Shown one piece after another: positions 34,461 through 46,983 of a stretch of 64,000 nt of DNA; position 1 is the first letter of the stretch; the number at the start of each line of letters is the position of its first letter. The stretch is from Gliomastix tumulicola (taxonomy: Eukaryota > Ascomycota > Sordariomycetes > Hypocreales > Bionectriaceae), in contig BCHX01000001.1 of NCBI GenBank assembly GCA_001599755.1, forward strand, positions 1,612,001 through 1,676,000, read 5' to 3'. The position numbers were made by a program, and so were the translations under genes. The notes beneath the pieces are model-generated. The model was not told the DNA's origin. It was given only the letters and a program-made list of their open reading frames with translations, and made no database searches.

Positions 34461-37400
34461 GGTGGTTTGTTGAGACAAGTTTGGGGGTAGCAGTATTGGA
34501 TACACGGATCGTACACGCCTGGATCTGCAGGACTTTGGCCGGCCTCCTTCTATCCTCCCTTGATTATGTTTCTCGCAAGATCGGGCGTCGGAAGAGGCTT
34601 GAGGTATTGTTGAACAGGACAAGAGACTCGTCGGAGACTAATTAGGAGGCAGAGCCAGGTCAGGGGTTCGGAGGGTCGCACGGAATAGGGCGTCGGAATC
34701 GTAGCGAGGAACAGAATCAGCTATCACCCTCAGAAGGGGACGGCAGCACTGAGGCGAGCGAACGTCAATCTGCAGACGACAGCAGAGGAGCAAGACACAG
34801 GAGATGGTACAAGAGAAAAAGAAGGACGACAGACAGACGGACAGGGAGGCGGGGTGGTCATGTCCCGTCTCGTCTGAGTATGGTCTGGCGTCTGGTCTGG
34901 TCGGGACGGCTTAGCTCAGGCAACCTAAGGCAGTGGCAGTATCCGCAGCGGGTGCAACGAGACGGGGCCGACATGGGGAGGCCTATATTTTATAGTGGGA
35001 GGTTTTACCTTTGGTGCGAAGCTGCGTCCAGTCGTCGCTCTGGGGCTAGTTTGATAGGCTTCGAGCGAGGTTGGCTTTGTGGCGGCGACACAGCTGGAAG
35101 GTCCGTGTACCGTACCGGTGAGCTGGCTGTCTCAGCCCTGGCAGTCTTTGGGAGTCGACAGAGCTGCCGGGAGAGAGCGGCTCGGGCAGAGGCGCACAAT
35201 TAAATAGATCACATCATATCATGCTGGGTGGCCACCTCATTCCATGCAATTCTGGGCTAGTGGGATAATTCCAGTGAGGTGGCCCTCTCGGCGGGTGGCC
35301 AACAAAGTTAGGAAGCCATCCATGGATGGGAAGGTGCGCTGCCACCGCTGCTCCTACCGGCCATGCACTTCGTGGCGCCGTTGTGACACGAGCACAAGCA
35401 CCCGGATTACAAGGACATGACCTTACCTTACCCGACATTGCCTCGCCCTGCAGACGTCTGCAGGCATCCAAAGTCCTGCCCAAGCTCCCGAGAAGCCACC
35501 CGAGTGCCCAGGACTTTGGTTCTTACAAGAGCCATTACGAATTCGCACGTCCCGACGCTGCAGTTTCCAAAGGCGCTGTAGCCGCCTACAGCTGGGCTGG
35601 AACAATATGGGGGCCCCGAGAGAAGGATTCTTCTGGGGAAGGACGGCAGTGGGAGATGCCCTATCCCGTACCACTGATAGGTCCCAACCAGGTGCACGGT
35701 GATGTCAATCACGGGCTGCAGAGCGCCATCCAAGGACCCGGCCCGGCCTTGGATCCTTGAAAAGACGCACACCAGCTGGCAATCTCGCCGGAAATAGACA
35801 GACAGACATGGCCCTCACTGCACCGCTCGACCGCTGGGCCACAGGATGTGCTCGGGACAGCACACCACGCACGCATGTAGCAGTATCCAGGGTCCAGGAC
35901 TCCATCCACGCTACCACATCACTTACATATTGCCACTAAAAGCCACCATCTTCCGTGACGCTCGGAGGGGTCTTGACGCTCCAGCATGCAGATGGAGAAA
36001 TAGGGCAATACGTAGCTCCACAGCATCTCGAGAAAGAAAAAAAAACACTTCAACCCTGAGTCCCAGGAGCCAATGAGCAGAGCAGAGGGCGGAAGCCCTA
36101 AGGCAAGCTCATGTCCAGCCGGGTATGGGAGGTGAAGCTCAGCAATTTCCGTTCTAGGTTGTCGTTTAACCGTCCAGGTTCAATATTAGCACCGGGTGAC
36201 TCTGAACCTTACAGCTGGTAGGTAATACTGCCAATTATTTAGCCGTTGTTAGGCGCTGTCGTTGGCCCTGCCACACAAAGTGCCGCCGGAGAAACCACTG
36301 CTCCGGGGTCGAACAGCTGATGACGGAGCAACAACAAATAATGTGCAGCTTTGCTCATGATGATCTGATCGGGGCAAGAGATCCTTTTCTTGAATCATGC
36401 CCGTCTTCATCCCAGCTGACACGGTTAGCTGCTTGTTTCCGTGCATTTCCACAGCAGACGGGCAACCTTATATCGTTCCCGGACTCAGGGAGCATCTGTT
36501 CCTGGAACTCAAAATAATTGGAGACTGTGTTTCTTTGGCTTAAGGTAGTAGGTACATTTTGTATGGACAGCACTCGGAAATTCAATGGTTCGCAGGACAC
36601 AGAGCCCAGGGGAAGAAAGCGTTGAGGACTCAAGGTTAGTAGACCAGTGGTGGTTGAGGCATGTGCAAGAACGGGTCCCATCCTGCCATGCCTCCAGTTG
36701 TCTGTTGACTGCAAAGGTACCAATATTGTGCATGCCAGCTACCTAGGTAGAGGTAAGGTACACCACCACAGCCCATCAGCTCTCTGGAATTCCTCGAATA
36801 TGGAATAGATCGCTTCTGCCTCTCAGCTCAAAATCGACGGCATCCGCCGCAGATCGGGAGAAAATACGAGCACCGAGCAGCCTTGTCTCAAATGTCAGAC
36901 GCAGATTGCTCAGCTTCCTCGCCCCTATAGGAGTCCCCAACACCGAGCTGACGCAGAATCTTTCGGGGGGGAATCCTCGTTGGCTGACCCATCCCCTCCG
37001 CCCAGCAAGCGACATTCGGCCCGTGACAATGTCCATCCGTCTTCTCTCTCGCTCTCTGCTGAGCCTCTAGCTCCCAGCAGAGGGGATTTCCTCTTACTAA
37101 TGCGGAGTGCCGAGCAGAGGGTGGTTCCACGCACCGACACGTCGTTCGTCCACTCATCAGCCCGCAGTGAGCCAATGACGACGTCGGCGTTGCCGGTCTG
37201 CGACCATCGTCACAGCGCTTCCCGCCACTAGCACACAGCTCATGCGAAAACCTCTCCCTCACCGACTTTTCTCTCTGGCGCTTCCCCTCAACAGTCGGGT
37301 GGATCGATGAATTTCATTACCGTCTAGACCGTCGACCGGTGGGAAAGCTGGTGAGCGGTGGGGTTCTTCTGTTGACGGGCAAAATTTCTCTGCGGACTGG

Positions 37401-38339
37401 GAAGAAGAGTCGCACAGAGAGGCAAGCTATGCCCTGCCTGTGCACTCTCCTCAGGGCTGCAGGGGTGTGACCGATCAGATATGCATGTCGTATGTGTACC
37501 CGACGACTTCAGAAAAATGACTCAGTCTTCGAAGAGCCCCAACAAGTCTGGTGAAACCGCTTAACCCTTTTGTACTGGTAGGCGCCGAAGCCCAAGCAGA
37601 CGCAGATCGCTGCTTCGAGACAGGAGCGGAACTAGAGGAGGGGAGGGGAGAGGAGGGGTTGACGGGGGGGCTCTACAGTAGTGAGGAGGCATGTCTCGCA
37701 TGAGGTGCGCTCTTGGCTTGATAGATGGGTCCATGGGCGTAGTTGACGCTCCGGAGGGGTAACGTTGTGACGGTGGCAATAGGAGCCTCATGATGTTCTT
37801 GTCAACCACAAGTCTTTGAGGTTTCATTGCGCTGGAGCTCGAGGATGACCAGCATCGACTGAGGTATAGGGTAGCTAGACGAGGTTGCAATCGTCCCCCA
37901 CCTTCCTACCTTCCTACCAACACTTGAGTCATCGCCCATAACTTTTCAATGGATAGCAGGCAGTAGACAAAAAGGCGCCATCGCCTGACCGGCGAAAAAG
38001 AGTATGCTGCTGTCCGGGATCCACCTCTTCGGCACCCCGCCTATCCCACCTCAACCGGGATCCAAGACAGACTCCAACCTCCAAAAAAAAATAAAAAATA
38101 TCACCACATGCGATACCATCCCAAAGTGCCCGACGACAGCTACAGGTGCTACAGCCCTCTGTGAAGCCAGTACGAATACTGCGTTTCGTGCGCTAGGCAT
38201 ACCCCTCGAGGGTACGCTTAGCAGAAGGGAGAGAGGGGCTTAGATCTGCTCTCTACGAGCTCGCGACTGAGTCCTGTGGCGGCAGCCCACGCATCACATT
38301 GATCGGCATAGCAAGTTGGGCATTGAACCACCATTCGCG
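34461..38339. other. Long intergenic region between the PUF gene and RPC2
   Basis: About 3.9 kb between two divergent genes. The part adjoining the PUF gene (to about 35.0 kb) looks like leader or promoter: purine-rich on the plus strand, so CT-rich on the coding strand. Frames up to 144 codons occur without protein-like composition. No RNA gene or mobile element was seen. Confidence 0.5.
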
Positions 38340-41300
38340 ATGCCGCTGGTGGACGACGGTTTCGAGGCTCTGCTTGAGCCATTCTACAATGGCAAGAAGC
38401 TCACGGATCCCATCTCCACCAAGGAGGACAAGTTCCAGCTGCTGCCGGCGTTCCTCAAGGTGAAAGGTATGGCGAATAGCTCCCTCCCCTCTCCTGTCTC
38501 TCTTTCGGCATTGGCTAACAACCCGTGCTTTGGTAGGCCTTGTAAAACAGTCAGTAGCATGCGCAACCAACAGCGATGATACACGCGACCACTGACAGCT
38601 TCCACAGACATATCGACTCTTACAACTTCTTCGTCGAGCAAGAAATCAAGGAGATTGTAGCTACCAACCAGACGATACGAAGCGATGTCGACAGCAACTT
38701 TTGGCTCAAGTACGTCTTGCGATCCCCGTCGCATTGCGATCGCCTCAGAGGAGCTGGTTCTAATAATCACGGGGTAGATTCACCGATATTCGGGTCGAAA
38801 AGCCCCAGAGACTGGACCATGCGGATGCTAGGAGCCGCAGCGAGGTCACTCCGATGGAATGTCGACTCCGCGATATGACCTATGCCGCCCCTATACTCGT
38901 CGATGTCGTCTATATTCGCGACAAGCACAAGGTCCTCAAGACCAACGTGCCCCTCGGCCGGATACCAGTCATGCTGCGAAGCTCCAAGTGCAGACTAAGC
39001 GGCGCGACCAACACCCAGATGGAGGAGATGAACGAGTGCCCGCTCGACCCTGGCGGCTACTTCATCATCAACGGCACCGAGAAAGTCATTCTAATCCAGG
39101 AGCAGCTCTCGAAGAATCGTGTCATTGTCGAGGCAGACGAGAAGAATAGCGTCATCTCGGCCTCGGTGACGAGTTCTACCCACGAGCGAAAATCCAAGAC
39201 CTACGTCACTCTCAAGAAGGAACGAATCTCCCTGACACACAATATCCTTGTCGAGGGTATTCCGATCGTTATTATCCTCAAAGCCTTGGGCGGTCTTTCA
39301 GATTACGAGATTATGCAGTTGGTGGCAGGCTCAGACGGTCGGTACCAGGACGAGTTTCTCATCAACTTTGATGAAGCGGCAAAAGTGGGCGTCTTTACCC
39401 AGCATCAAGCGCTCGAATACATCGGAGCACGGGTCAAGATGGGCTCCAAGAGGGGGCATTTCGGTCCACAGATTCGTCGGAACAACGTTGAGGAGGGTCT
39501 CGATGCCCTCGCCAACATTATCATTGCGCACGTTCCCATTGAGGGCCTCGACTTCTACCCGAAAGCCATTTACGTAGCTATGATGACCCGACGTGTCCTG
39601 GTGGCGGCGCATGATTCCAAGTTGGTGGACGACAGGGACTTTGTGGGTAACAAGCGGCTGGAGCTTGCTGGTCAGCTTCTCTCCCTGCTATTCGAAGATC
39701 TGTTCAAGCGATTTCAGAGCGAGGTCAAGATGTCCATCGATAAGTTCTTGAAAAAGAACAACCGAGGCGTTGCCCTAGACGCGGCGCTCATGATTAGCAA
39801 TCATGCCAATACCATCGGCATGGGAATCAACCGTGCGATCCAGACTGGAAACTGGAACGTCAAACGATTCAACATGAACCGAGCCGGAGTCACACACGTC
39901 CTGAGTCGGCTCAGCTATATCAGCGCCCTGGGTATGATGACCCGAATCAACAGTCAGTTCGAGAAAACGCGGAAAGTCAGCGGTCCTCGTGCCCTCCAGC
40001 CGTCTCAGTGGGGAATGCTCTGCCCGTCGGATACGCCTGAAGGTGAAGCATGTGGTCTCGTCAAGAACCTGGCATTGATGACGCACATCACAACAAACGT
40101 GGACGAAGCGCCCGTCAAGAGGTGGATTTTCACCCTGGACCCGAGTGTAGAGCCCATCAGGAACTTCTCTGGTGCCGAGATGCACCGTGAAGGGAGCTTC
40201 ATTATCCACGTCAACGGAACACCCTTTGCGCTGACTCGATTCCCTAAGAGGTTTGCGAGCAAGTTCAGGGCGATGAGGCGCAGGGGCTGGATCTCTCCCT
40301 TTGTCAGTATCAACATCAACACCCACTTCAATGCCGTCCACATTGCAACGGACGAAGGGCGAATCTGTCGCCCGTACATCATCGTTAAGAGTGGTCAGCA
40401 GAAGCTCAAGCCGGAACACCTTCGGTTGCTTCAGCTGGGGAAGGCAACATTTGACGATTTCCTGACTCACGGTGTCGTCGAATACCTAGATGTCAACGAG
40501 GAGAACGACGCCCTCATTGCCATCTATGAGGACCAGGTCACGCAAAGCACAACCCATCTCGAGATTGAGCCGTTCACGATTCTCGGTGCTGTTGCCGGAC
40601 TCATTCCCTTCCCTCATCATAACCAGTCTCCTCGAAACACGTACCAGTGTGCAATGGGCAAGCAAGCCATAGGAGCCATTGCATACAACCAGTTTAACAG
40701 GATCGACACACTCCTCTACACACTCGTGTACCCCCAGCGCCCCATGGTTATATCCAAGACCATCCAGCTCGTCAACTATGACAAGCTCCCTGCTGGGCAG
40801 AATGCCACGGTCGTCGTCATGTCGTACTCAGGCTACGATATCGAGGATGCCCTCGTGCTGAACAAGGCATCGATCGACCGAGGGTTCGGGCGCTGCCAGG
40901 TCTTCCGCAAGTACACAACGGAGCTGCAGAAGTACCCCAACGGGAGGAGGGACCGCGTAGGCGACCCCGAGCACGAGCTCGTCGACGAGGAGATCCGGCG
41001 GATCAGGAAGCACGAGTCTCTGGACATCGATGGCCTGGCTACGGTCGGTCAGCAGATCAGGGCAGGCGAGGCCATGGTCAAGAAAGAGACGCCAAAGGAT
41101 CAGACCACGACGGGCATTGGGCTAGATCGGGGACCTAATGAATTCGCCGACGCGTCAATCTCTTACAAGATCCCCGACCCGGCCTATATCGACAAGGTCA
41201 TGGTGTCAAAGACGGAGAAGGACACGACTATCATCAAGGTCCAGACCCGACAGACACGCAGACCTGAGCTGGGCGACAAATTCTCCTCGCGTCACGGTCA

Positions 41301-42012
41301 GAAGGGTGTGGTGGGCATCATTGTCGAGCAGGAAGATATGCCTTTCGCCGACAGCGGTGTGACACCAGATATCATCATGAACCCCCACGGTTTCCCGTCT
41401 CGAATGACGGTAGGCAAACTGCTGGAATGTCTCACCGGTAAGGCGTCCGTTCTTGCCGGAGACAAGGACTACGGCTTTGGCGACGCGTTCCGTTCGCACC
41501 CGGTCGAGGAGGCAGCCCAGGTACTGCTAGATCACGGGTTCTCCTGGGAGGGCAAGGACTACTTCACGTCTGGTCTCACCGGCGAGCCGCTCGAGGCCTA
41601 CATCTTCAACGGGCCCATCTACTACCAGCGCCTGAAGCACATGGTCCAGGACAAGATGCACTCGCGTGCGCGCGGGCCGAAGGCGATCCTCACGCGCCAG
41701 CCGACGGAAGGTCGATCGAGAGACGGTGGCCTCCGTCTGGGAGAGATGGAGCGTGACTGTCTCATCGCGTACGGAGCCTCGCAGCTGCTCCTGGAGCGTC
41801 TGATGCTGAGCTCCGACGGTATCGGCATCGACATCTGCCAACAGTGTGGGCTGTTTGGGTACAAGGGCTACTGCCATACGTGCAAGAGCACGCGGGAGGT
41901 GGCCAAGATGACGATGCCGTACGCGGCCAAGCTACTTGTGCAGGAGCTCATCAGTATGAACGTCGGCGTGCGCCTCCAGCTCGAGGATGAGTTCCCGCAT
42001 CCCAAACATTGA
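38340..42012 (+). CDS. RPC2: DNA-directed RNA polymerase III second-largest subunit (RPC2)
   Basis: Four exons (38340..38466, 38537..38549, 38608..38709, 38778..42012) give 1158 residues. Exon 2 is only 13 nt and encodes GLVKQ with its flanks; including it restores FLKVKGLVKQHIDSYNFF. RPB2-family landmarks appear in order: lobe (GGYFIINGTEKVILIQEQ), fork (CPSDTPEGEACGLVKNLAL), hybrid-binding region (SPRNTYQCAMGKQAIG, SGYDIEDALVLNKASIDRG, GDKFSSRHGQKG), and the C-terminal zinc ribbon C-x2-C...C-x2-C (CQQCGLFGYKGYCHTC). Pol III makes tRNA, 5S rRNA and U6 RNA; this subunit forms half of the active centre. The length and lack of Pol I/II-specific insertions fit RPC2/Ret1. It is convergent with the Rad57-like gene. 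Confidence 0.96.
38537..38549 (+). other. 13-nt microexon of RPC2
   Basis: Bounded by TTGGTAG upstream and GTCAGT downstream, this 13-nt exon sits between introns of 70 and 58 bp. It supplies four codons and two thirds of a fifth. Skipping it would shift the frame. Confidence 0.8.
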
Positions 42013-42212
42013 TGAGTTAGTAGCGATAGATGTCATTGGAAAGGTGAAGCGGGCGGAATACAGGCGTAATGTACTTTACGGAGTAATGTCATGAATAGAC
42101 ACCCAGAGCGGGAAAATTGTATAACATGAGCTCTCGCCCGTCATGATTTAAGATGTACATACACTGTGTTCCCCTTTCAAGTCGTAATAAAGCCCAGGCT
42201 ATCACTGGCACT

Positions 42213-43685
42213 TCACCCATCCTGAGTCTGCTTCACTTCCTTGTCCCTCTTCTTCTTCTTCTTCGTCTTCAAAGCAACAGCCCTCAGCCCTCCCGGCGTA
42301 ATCTCAAACTCAACCGCCCCGTCCACACCATTCCCCGACGCCCCGGCATGCGGCGCAAACACGACCTTCATCCACCTCCTCCACGACCGCAGCGTCGGGG
42401 CGGGATCGTAGTCCGCCTCGGCGTCCAGCGGCGCCGCGGTCCGCGTGCGTCCGTAGACGGGCCGCTTGAACAGCGCGACGCGGCACGCGATCTGCGTCGA
42501 CCACACGAGGCCCAGACTGGGCGTCTTGAGCGCGTGCTGGGAGGCGGGATCGTCGCCCCAGCCGGTGAACCAGCGCTGCTGGTGGTCTAGCAGCAGAGCG
42601 GGCGGTGCAGCTACAGAGAACCCATGTCCGCCGTCCTCGTCGGGTAACGAGAACGGGAGCGGCGAGGCGGGCGTGCTGGGCATGGGCAGGCTCCCCGGCG
42701 GCGGCGCCGGAGCGATGCGCGACGGCAGCGGCGTCTCCTGGGTCCCCGGCATCATCGGCCTCGCGGGACTCCGATAGAGCGCCGGCGAGGATGCATCCGA
42801 GAACCGGTCGGCGACCTGGTTCGCGACGACGACGGCCAGCCCGTGACGCCGCGCCAGATCCCGCAGCAGGGCACCCAGACGGACGAGCTCGGCGCTGCGC
42901 GCGGCCATGTTCGACCCGTGGTGGTGGGCGCCGCGACGCTCAAACTCGGCGCGGTAGTTTGCTGCCACCGAGTCGAGGACGATTAAGCCGACGTCGTGGC
43001 GCGACAGGAGCACGGGCACCTGGTACTGGAGGATGTGGTCCTGGGATTCGAGATCAGGCAGCGCGGCGCTGAGGATGTTGTCGAGCGAAGGCGCCGTGGC
43101 TTCATCTTCATCGGCGGCGGCAGCAGAAGCAGCAGCAGCAGCACGAAGCACATCGTTTGACTTGAGCATCTGCGCGAGACGCGACGTCGACAGCCCGGAC
43201 TCGGTCGATATGTACAGCGCCTTCCGCCCGAGCCCGTGCGGCGGAGGCAGCTGCACGGCAAGACACAGGCTCAGGAGGAACTGCGTCTTGCCCGCGCCGC
43301 TCTCGCCCGTAAACTCGGTGATGCGGCCGACGGGCACCCCGCCCCCGAGCGCAGCATCCAGATCATCGTCCAAGGTGCTGATGCACGTGAGCCCGGGCGT
43401 CGTCGACGACGACGACGATGACGACGACGAGCCCTGCCTCCCCTCGCCTCCGGTCCCCAGATCGACGGGGACGCGCGTAGACTCTAGGTCATCGAAGAGC
43501 GACGCCTGCACGGCAGCGATGAAGCGCTTGAGGTCGAGCAGGGGCAGCTGCGTCTGCTTGGCGATGTCCGCCGGGTGCAGAGTGAGAAGGTCGGTAGTCG
43601 TGAGGGCGTGGCGGTCGATGGCCGGGGTGATGGAGGGGAAGTTTGCGACTGGGAAGGAGGGCAGGATGGTGCGGAGATCGGTCAT
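42213..43685 (-). CDS. RAD57: RAD51 paralogue, Rad57-like recombination mediator
   Basis: An intronless 490-residue frame. An N-terminal helical domain (about 1-65: DLLTLHPADIAKQTQLPLLDL) precedes a RecA-type ATPase core. Walker A is GESGAGKTQ (about residue 128), followed by LYISTESGLSTSRL, and Walker B is VGLIVLDSVAANYRAEF. The C-terminal section contains WSTQIACRVALFK, close to the XRCC3/Rad57 LGLxWA...R block. Rad57 works with Rad55 to stabilise Rad51 filaments in homologous recombination. Low-complexity insertions (a run of nine serines, an alanine run, a proline-rich loop) lengthen the protein relative to yeast Rad57. Rad57/XRCC3 is favoured over other paralogues, with moderate certainty. 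It is tail-to-tail with RPC2, 200 bp apart. Confidence 0.83.
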   Translation of the reverse strand: MTDLRTILPSFPVANFPSITPAIDRHALTTTDLLTLHPADIAKQTQLPLLDLKRFIAAVQASLFDDLESTRVPVDLGTGGEGRQGSSSSSSSSSTTPGLTCISTLDDDLDAALGGGVPVGRITEFTGESGAGKTQFLLSLCLAVQLPPPHGLGRKALYISTESGLSTSRLAQMLKSNDVLRAAAAASAAAADEDEATAPSLDNILSAALPDLESQDHILQYQVPVLLSRHDVGLIVLDSVAANYRAEFERRGAHHHGSNMAARSAELVRLGALLRDLARRHGLAVVVANQVADRFSDASSPALYRSPARPMMPGTQETPLPSRIAPAPPPGSLPMPSTPASPLPFSLPDEDGGHGFSVAAPPALLLDHQQRWFTGWGDDPASQHALKTPSLGLVWSTQIACRVALFKRPVYGRTRTAAPLDAEADYDPAPTLRSWRRWMKVVFAPHAGASGNGVDGAVEFEITPGGLRAVALKTKKKKKRDKEVKQTQDG

Positions 43686-44257
43686 GACATGAGGATGGTC
43701 GAGGCTGGATGGGAGCGCAGCCTGATGCTCATGATCGTGATAAACGGACCAAGAAATTCAAGAAGGCACGGCTACCTTAGAGCAGGTGAGAAGTGGTTGA
43801 GATGACGGGATGTTATCGCCAGTGACCGGTTCTACAGGGGTGGGTCTTGTGCTTTCGTATCTGGTACTTGCTGTACGGCAGGTATGACTCGCCTCGCAAA
43901 GTCCCAAGTACCTGTTGAATATGTGTCAAAAGCCTACTACCCTATAGTTGGAATGTGACATGCTTGCGGACGACAATATACTACTAGTACTCAGGAGGTA
44001 AGTAGGCAAAGACAGCTCCTGCGTCCTCGGAACGCCTAGACTAGTGCTCTGCTTGACTTAATTGAATTGAAATGTTATGGTGGTAGGTATATGTTGGTAT
44101 ATAGAATGAAAGGCATCCTGAATCCTTGCTCCGGAACGACCAGTGCTGACCAAACTATAAATCAGGCGTTGAAGTTCATCTCCAGAGCTGGCTACATGTC
44201 ACCCAATACAAAAGAAAAGGGGTCGTAAAATCCTACAGGCTCCCATATATGAAGGAA
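43686..44257. other. Intergenic region between Rad57-like gene and YAT2
   Basis: 572 bp separating two minus-strand genes: the promoter of the Rad57-like gene and the 3' end of YAT2. It contains the common fungal TAGGTA/CTACTAG promoter words. No gene was seen. Confidence 0.5.
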
Positions 44258-46983
44258 CTAGTAGTCGCTGAGGTGAAGCTTCTTCCCAATGTCTTTGCGT
44301 CTTGCCTGGACCGCGGCACGTTCCGAGGCCTTGATATCGGACGCATCACTCCGTTGTCGAGCCTTGAGAGCCTGGAGGAGCATGCCCGCATCAAAGAATC
44401 CGTCTGCGACTGTCAGAATTGCCCTGAGAAACCTGCCATTGCAAGGGAATATTTGAAAAGAATGCACTTACAGCCTCCGAGTTCGTCGTCCTCACTCATG
44501 CCATTGCTTTCTGTCGGCGACAAGGTCCCGGCAATGCTTGGTTGCCTGCCAGGGAGCCTCAGAGTATCTTGACCCATGATCAGGCGTCCACGGGACTTGA
44601 GTCTGTTCACCGGCTTGGGCTTGATCCCTTCCTCGACCTCGCGTGCGCGGGTGACCTTGAGCGGAGACGTCTTCTTGTTGGTGATCCGCAGGACGCGTCG
44701 GATTTCAAGAAGATAGCTCTCCAAGGTATCAATGAAGCGGCGAGTTTGGCGGTGCTTGCTCGATACGCAGATGGAGATACCCTCATCCTTGATGATGTAA
44801 CCAATGCCAAACCCATCCGCGGATGCCGGGCCAAAGCCGAAATGGCGAAGTGAAGGGTTACCACAGTTGGAAGTGGACAGTACTGTCGTGTTGAGCCTGT
44901 CCCAGCCCGAGTCTGCAAATAATGCAGGCAGCGATTGACCCTCTCGAGATCGTGAGTTGGTGCTGTTTCCACGCTCTCTTGTAGGCTTCACCTCAACCCC
45001 GTCTAATGAACCAGCGACGGAGTCTTTGCCAGGACTACCGACAGGAGACGTCATGTCTCGCTCCGAGTATCCATCTAGTGAGCTGGAGTAGCCGTTGCTA
45101 CTGAGATTGCTCCCATATTCTTCGTTGACATATTTCTGCCAGACGCAAAGGAGGGCGTAGAGGTGGCGGTCGCACCCCTCAGCCTTGGCGCATTCCCTGG
45201 TGAGCTTGACGTGCTTTTGGCATGCTGCCTTGAGAGCGTCGACCTTGTGCTCGATGGGATGATCTGCCCAGAACGTCTGCACAAAGTCGGTTGACTCATC
45301 TGTAACTGGGCGAATGGCTTCCGTTCGACCGTGTAAGTACACCTTGGTCATCGCTGGCTCATAGGTACACTCGGCTTTCCCGTACAGTCCGTAGTAGGCG
45401 GCCTGAAATGCCATCTGGACGAAGGCGTCCGGAGAAAATCCCATAGAAGTGATGAAGTTCTTGCCATAGGAGCTGAAATCAAGACACTGGAACTCGTTCT
45501 GCTCAATCAAGTCTGCCAGTCTGGTCTCAGCAAAGCGCACTGCAATGCTAAGCTCCGGTAGCATGTCCCACTCGAGCTTTCTGGGGGTCGTGTTCACATC
45601 TCCAAAGCTGTCGGGATCTCGCTTTGACGGATCAGGGCTAGTAGAAGTCCAAAGTGTAGGGGCTTTGCCGTTGATTGTCCGGGCAAAGCGAAGAATCGTG
45701 TCAGTGTAGATGTCACTGGCGAATCTCAGCACAGTATGTCCATCGACACCTGTATGCTCGAAATTGATACCAGCACTTCCATTCTTGCAGACGATGATCT
45801 GAAGCTTGTCATACCATCTGTTGGTGCATGTGCCGATCTGCACTCCCTTCTCCACAAGACTTGTCCCACAAAGCATGTTCTGGCATAGATCAGCCACGTT
45901 AGTCGGCTCAGTGTAGTCGAGGCAAAGAATGAATAGGGCGGAGTCGACAATGTTGAGCGAATCCGCGTTGTTGGAGGCAGGCTCGCGATGCAGCACATCC
46001 CGAAGACCGGACCAGACCTTCCTGTTCTCCGTGGTCAAGACCCCCAGGGCGCCCTTGGCGGCTTCTTGAATGGGGGTTTGTATGGCATCTTCTATGATCG
46101 TCTGGAGGTTGATTGCGATGTCCCGCTCAGTCATGATGACGTCGGAGTTGTCGTCGAGTACATCAAACCAGTACAGTTGCCCGTGACACATAACAACAAT
46201 GTGCTTTGACTCTGGGTCCTGCTCGATCTGGCAACCTGCATCGGTGGGAACGCGAGCTGTCCCGAACAGCCTTGAAAACTGATACATGCATAGCGGTGTT
46301 CCTCTGATCTTGTCAGGCGGGAGTTCCTCTTTCCTGACAGCCCTGACGAATTCCAATGACGAGCCAACGAGCGAGGCTGCTCTGGTGACCTGGTTGTTGC
46401 GTGCTGGAGTGGGATCATCCTCGAGAAGGAAGAAAGGGTTCAGATTCAACACGACAGGATTGTCGAAATTGAGGTATGAATCATACCCTTGGATCGTTAG
46501 CAACAGCGTCAACGTAGTCAACAGGGATCTTGGCTTACAAAATTGTTCAATGTAGCTCGTTTTGCCCTGCGCGTAGTTCTTCAACCTAGCCTGTAGATCA
46601 GGCCCATCAGACTTGAGGAATTCATCGACGGCATGGCGCGTGTCGGAATGCTCCCGTGGAGTTTGCAGCGGCCTCAGAGCATTGAGGTACTTGTCGATCG
46701 TGACTTCCAAGTCAGGAATGGGTAGCTTGGGGAGACTGTCCTGGCCAGCGAACGTGATACCGCCGGATTGTCTGTTGTCGTAGTAAGCCGCCATGGGGAA
46801 CTTCTTGTAGCTGTTTTCCTGCTTGATGGCGCCGTTTGACCCGACCACTCCAGGGAAATGCTCCGGGAGGGTCCGGGGAGTGAGGGCTTCGGGAATCGTC
46901 TCAGCGAGCCTCTCTCCCAGGGGCTTGGGGGAGCTGAAAGTCCGGACTTGGACTGTCATGTCGTTAGCTGGGGACGGCTTCAT
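44258..46983 (-). CDS. YAT2: Carnitine O-acetyltransferase, Yat2/FacC type
   Basis: Exons 46983..46539, 46487..44472 and 44409..44258 encode 870 residues. The choline/carnitine acyltransferase fold is complete: N-terminal LPKLPIPDLEVTIDKYL, substrate tunnel residues near YDSYLNFDNPVVLNLNPFF, catalytic His in FEHTGVDGHT, and the STS motif (LSTSNCGNPSLRHFGFGP). The enzyme transfers acetyl groups between CoA and carnitine. Yat2/FacC enzymes are cytosolic and needed to move acetyl units during growth on acetate or fatty acids. No PTS1 is present (C-terminus LSDY). Intron 1 is 51 bp, in frame and stop-free. The ATG at 46983 fits family starts; the frame is open to 47325, and a longer, mitochondrially targeted form cannot be excluded. 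The last exon is easily missed. Confidence 0.93.
46488..46538 (-). other. 51-bp in-frame intron of YAT2
   Basis: GTAAGC donor at 46538, GCTAAC branch and AAG acceptor ending at 46488. Its length is a multiple of three and it holds no stop, so unspliced RNA would encode 17 extra residues next to the substrate tunnel. Splicing gives IEQFWYDSYLNF, the family sequence, so removal is the functional form. Confidence 0.75.
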
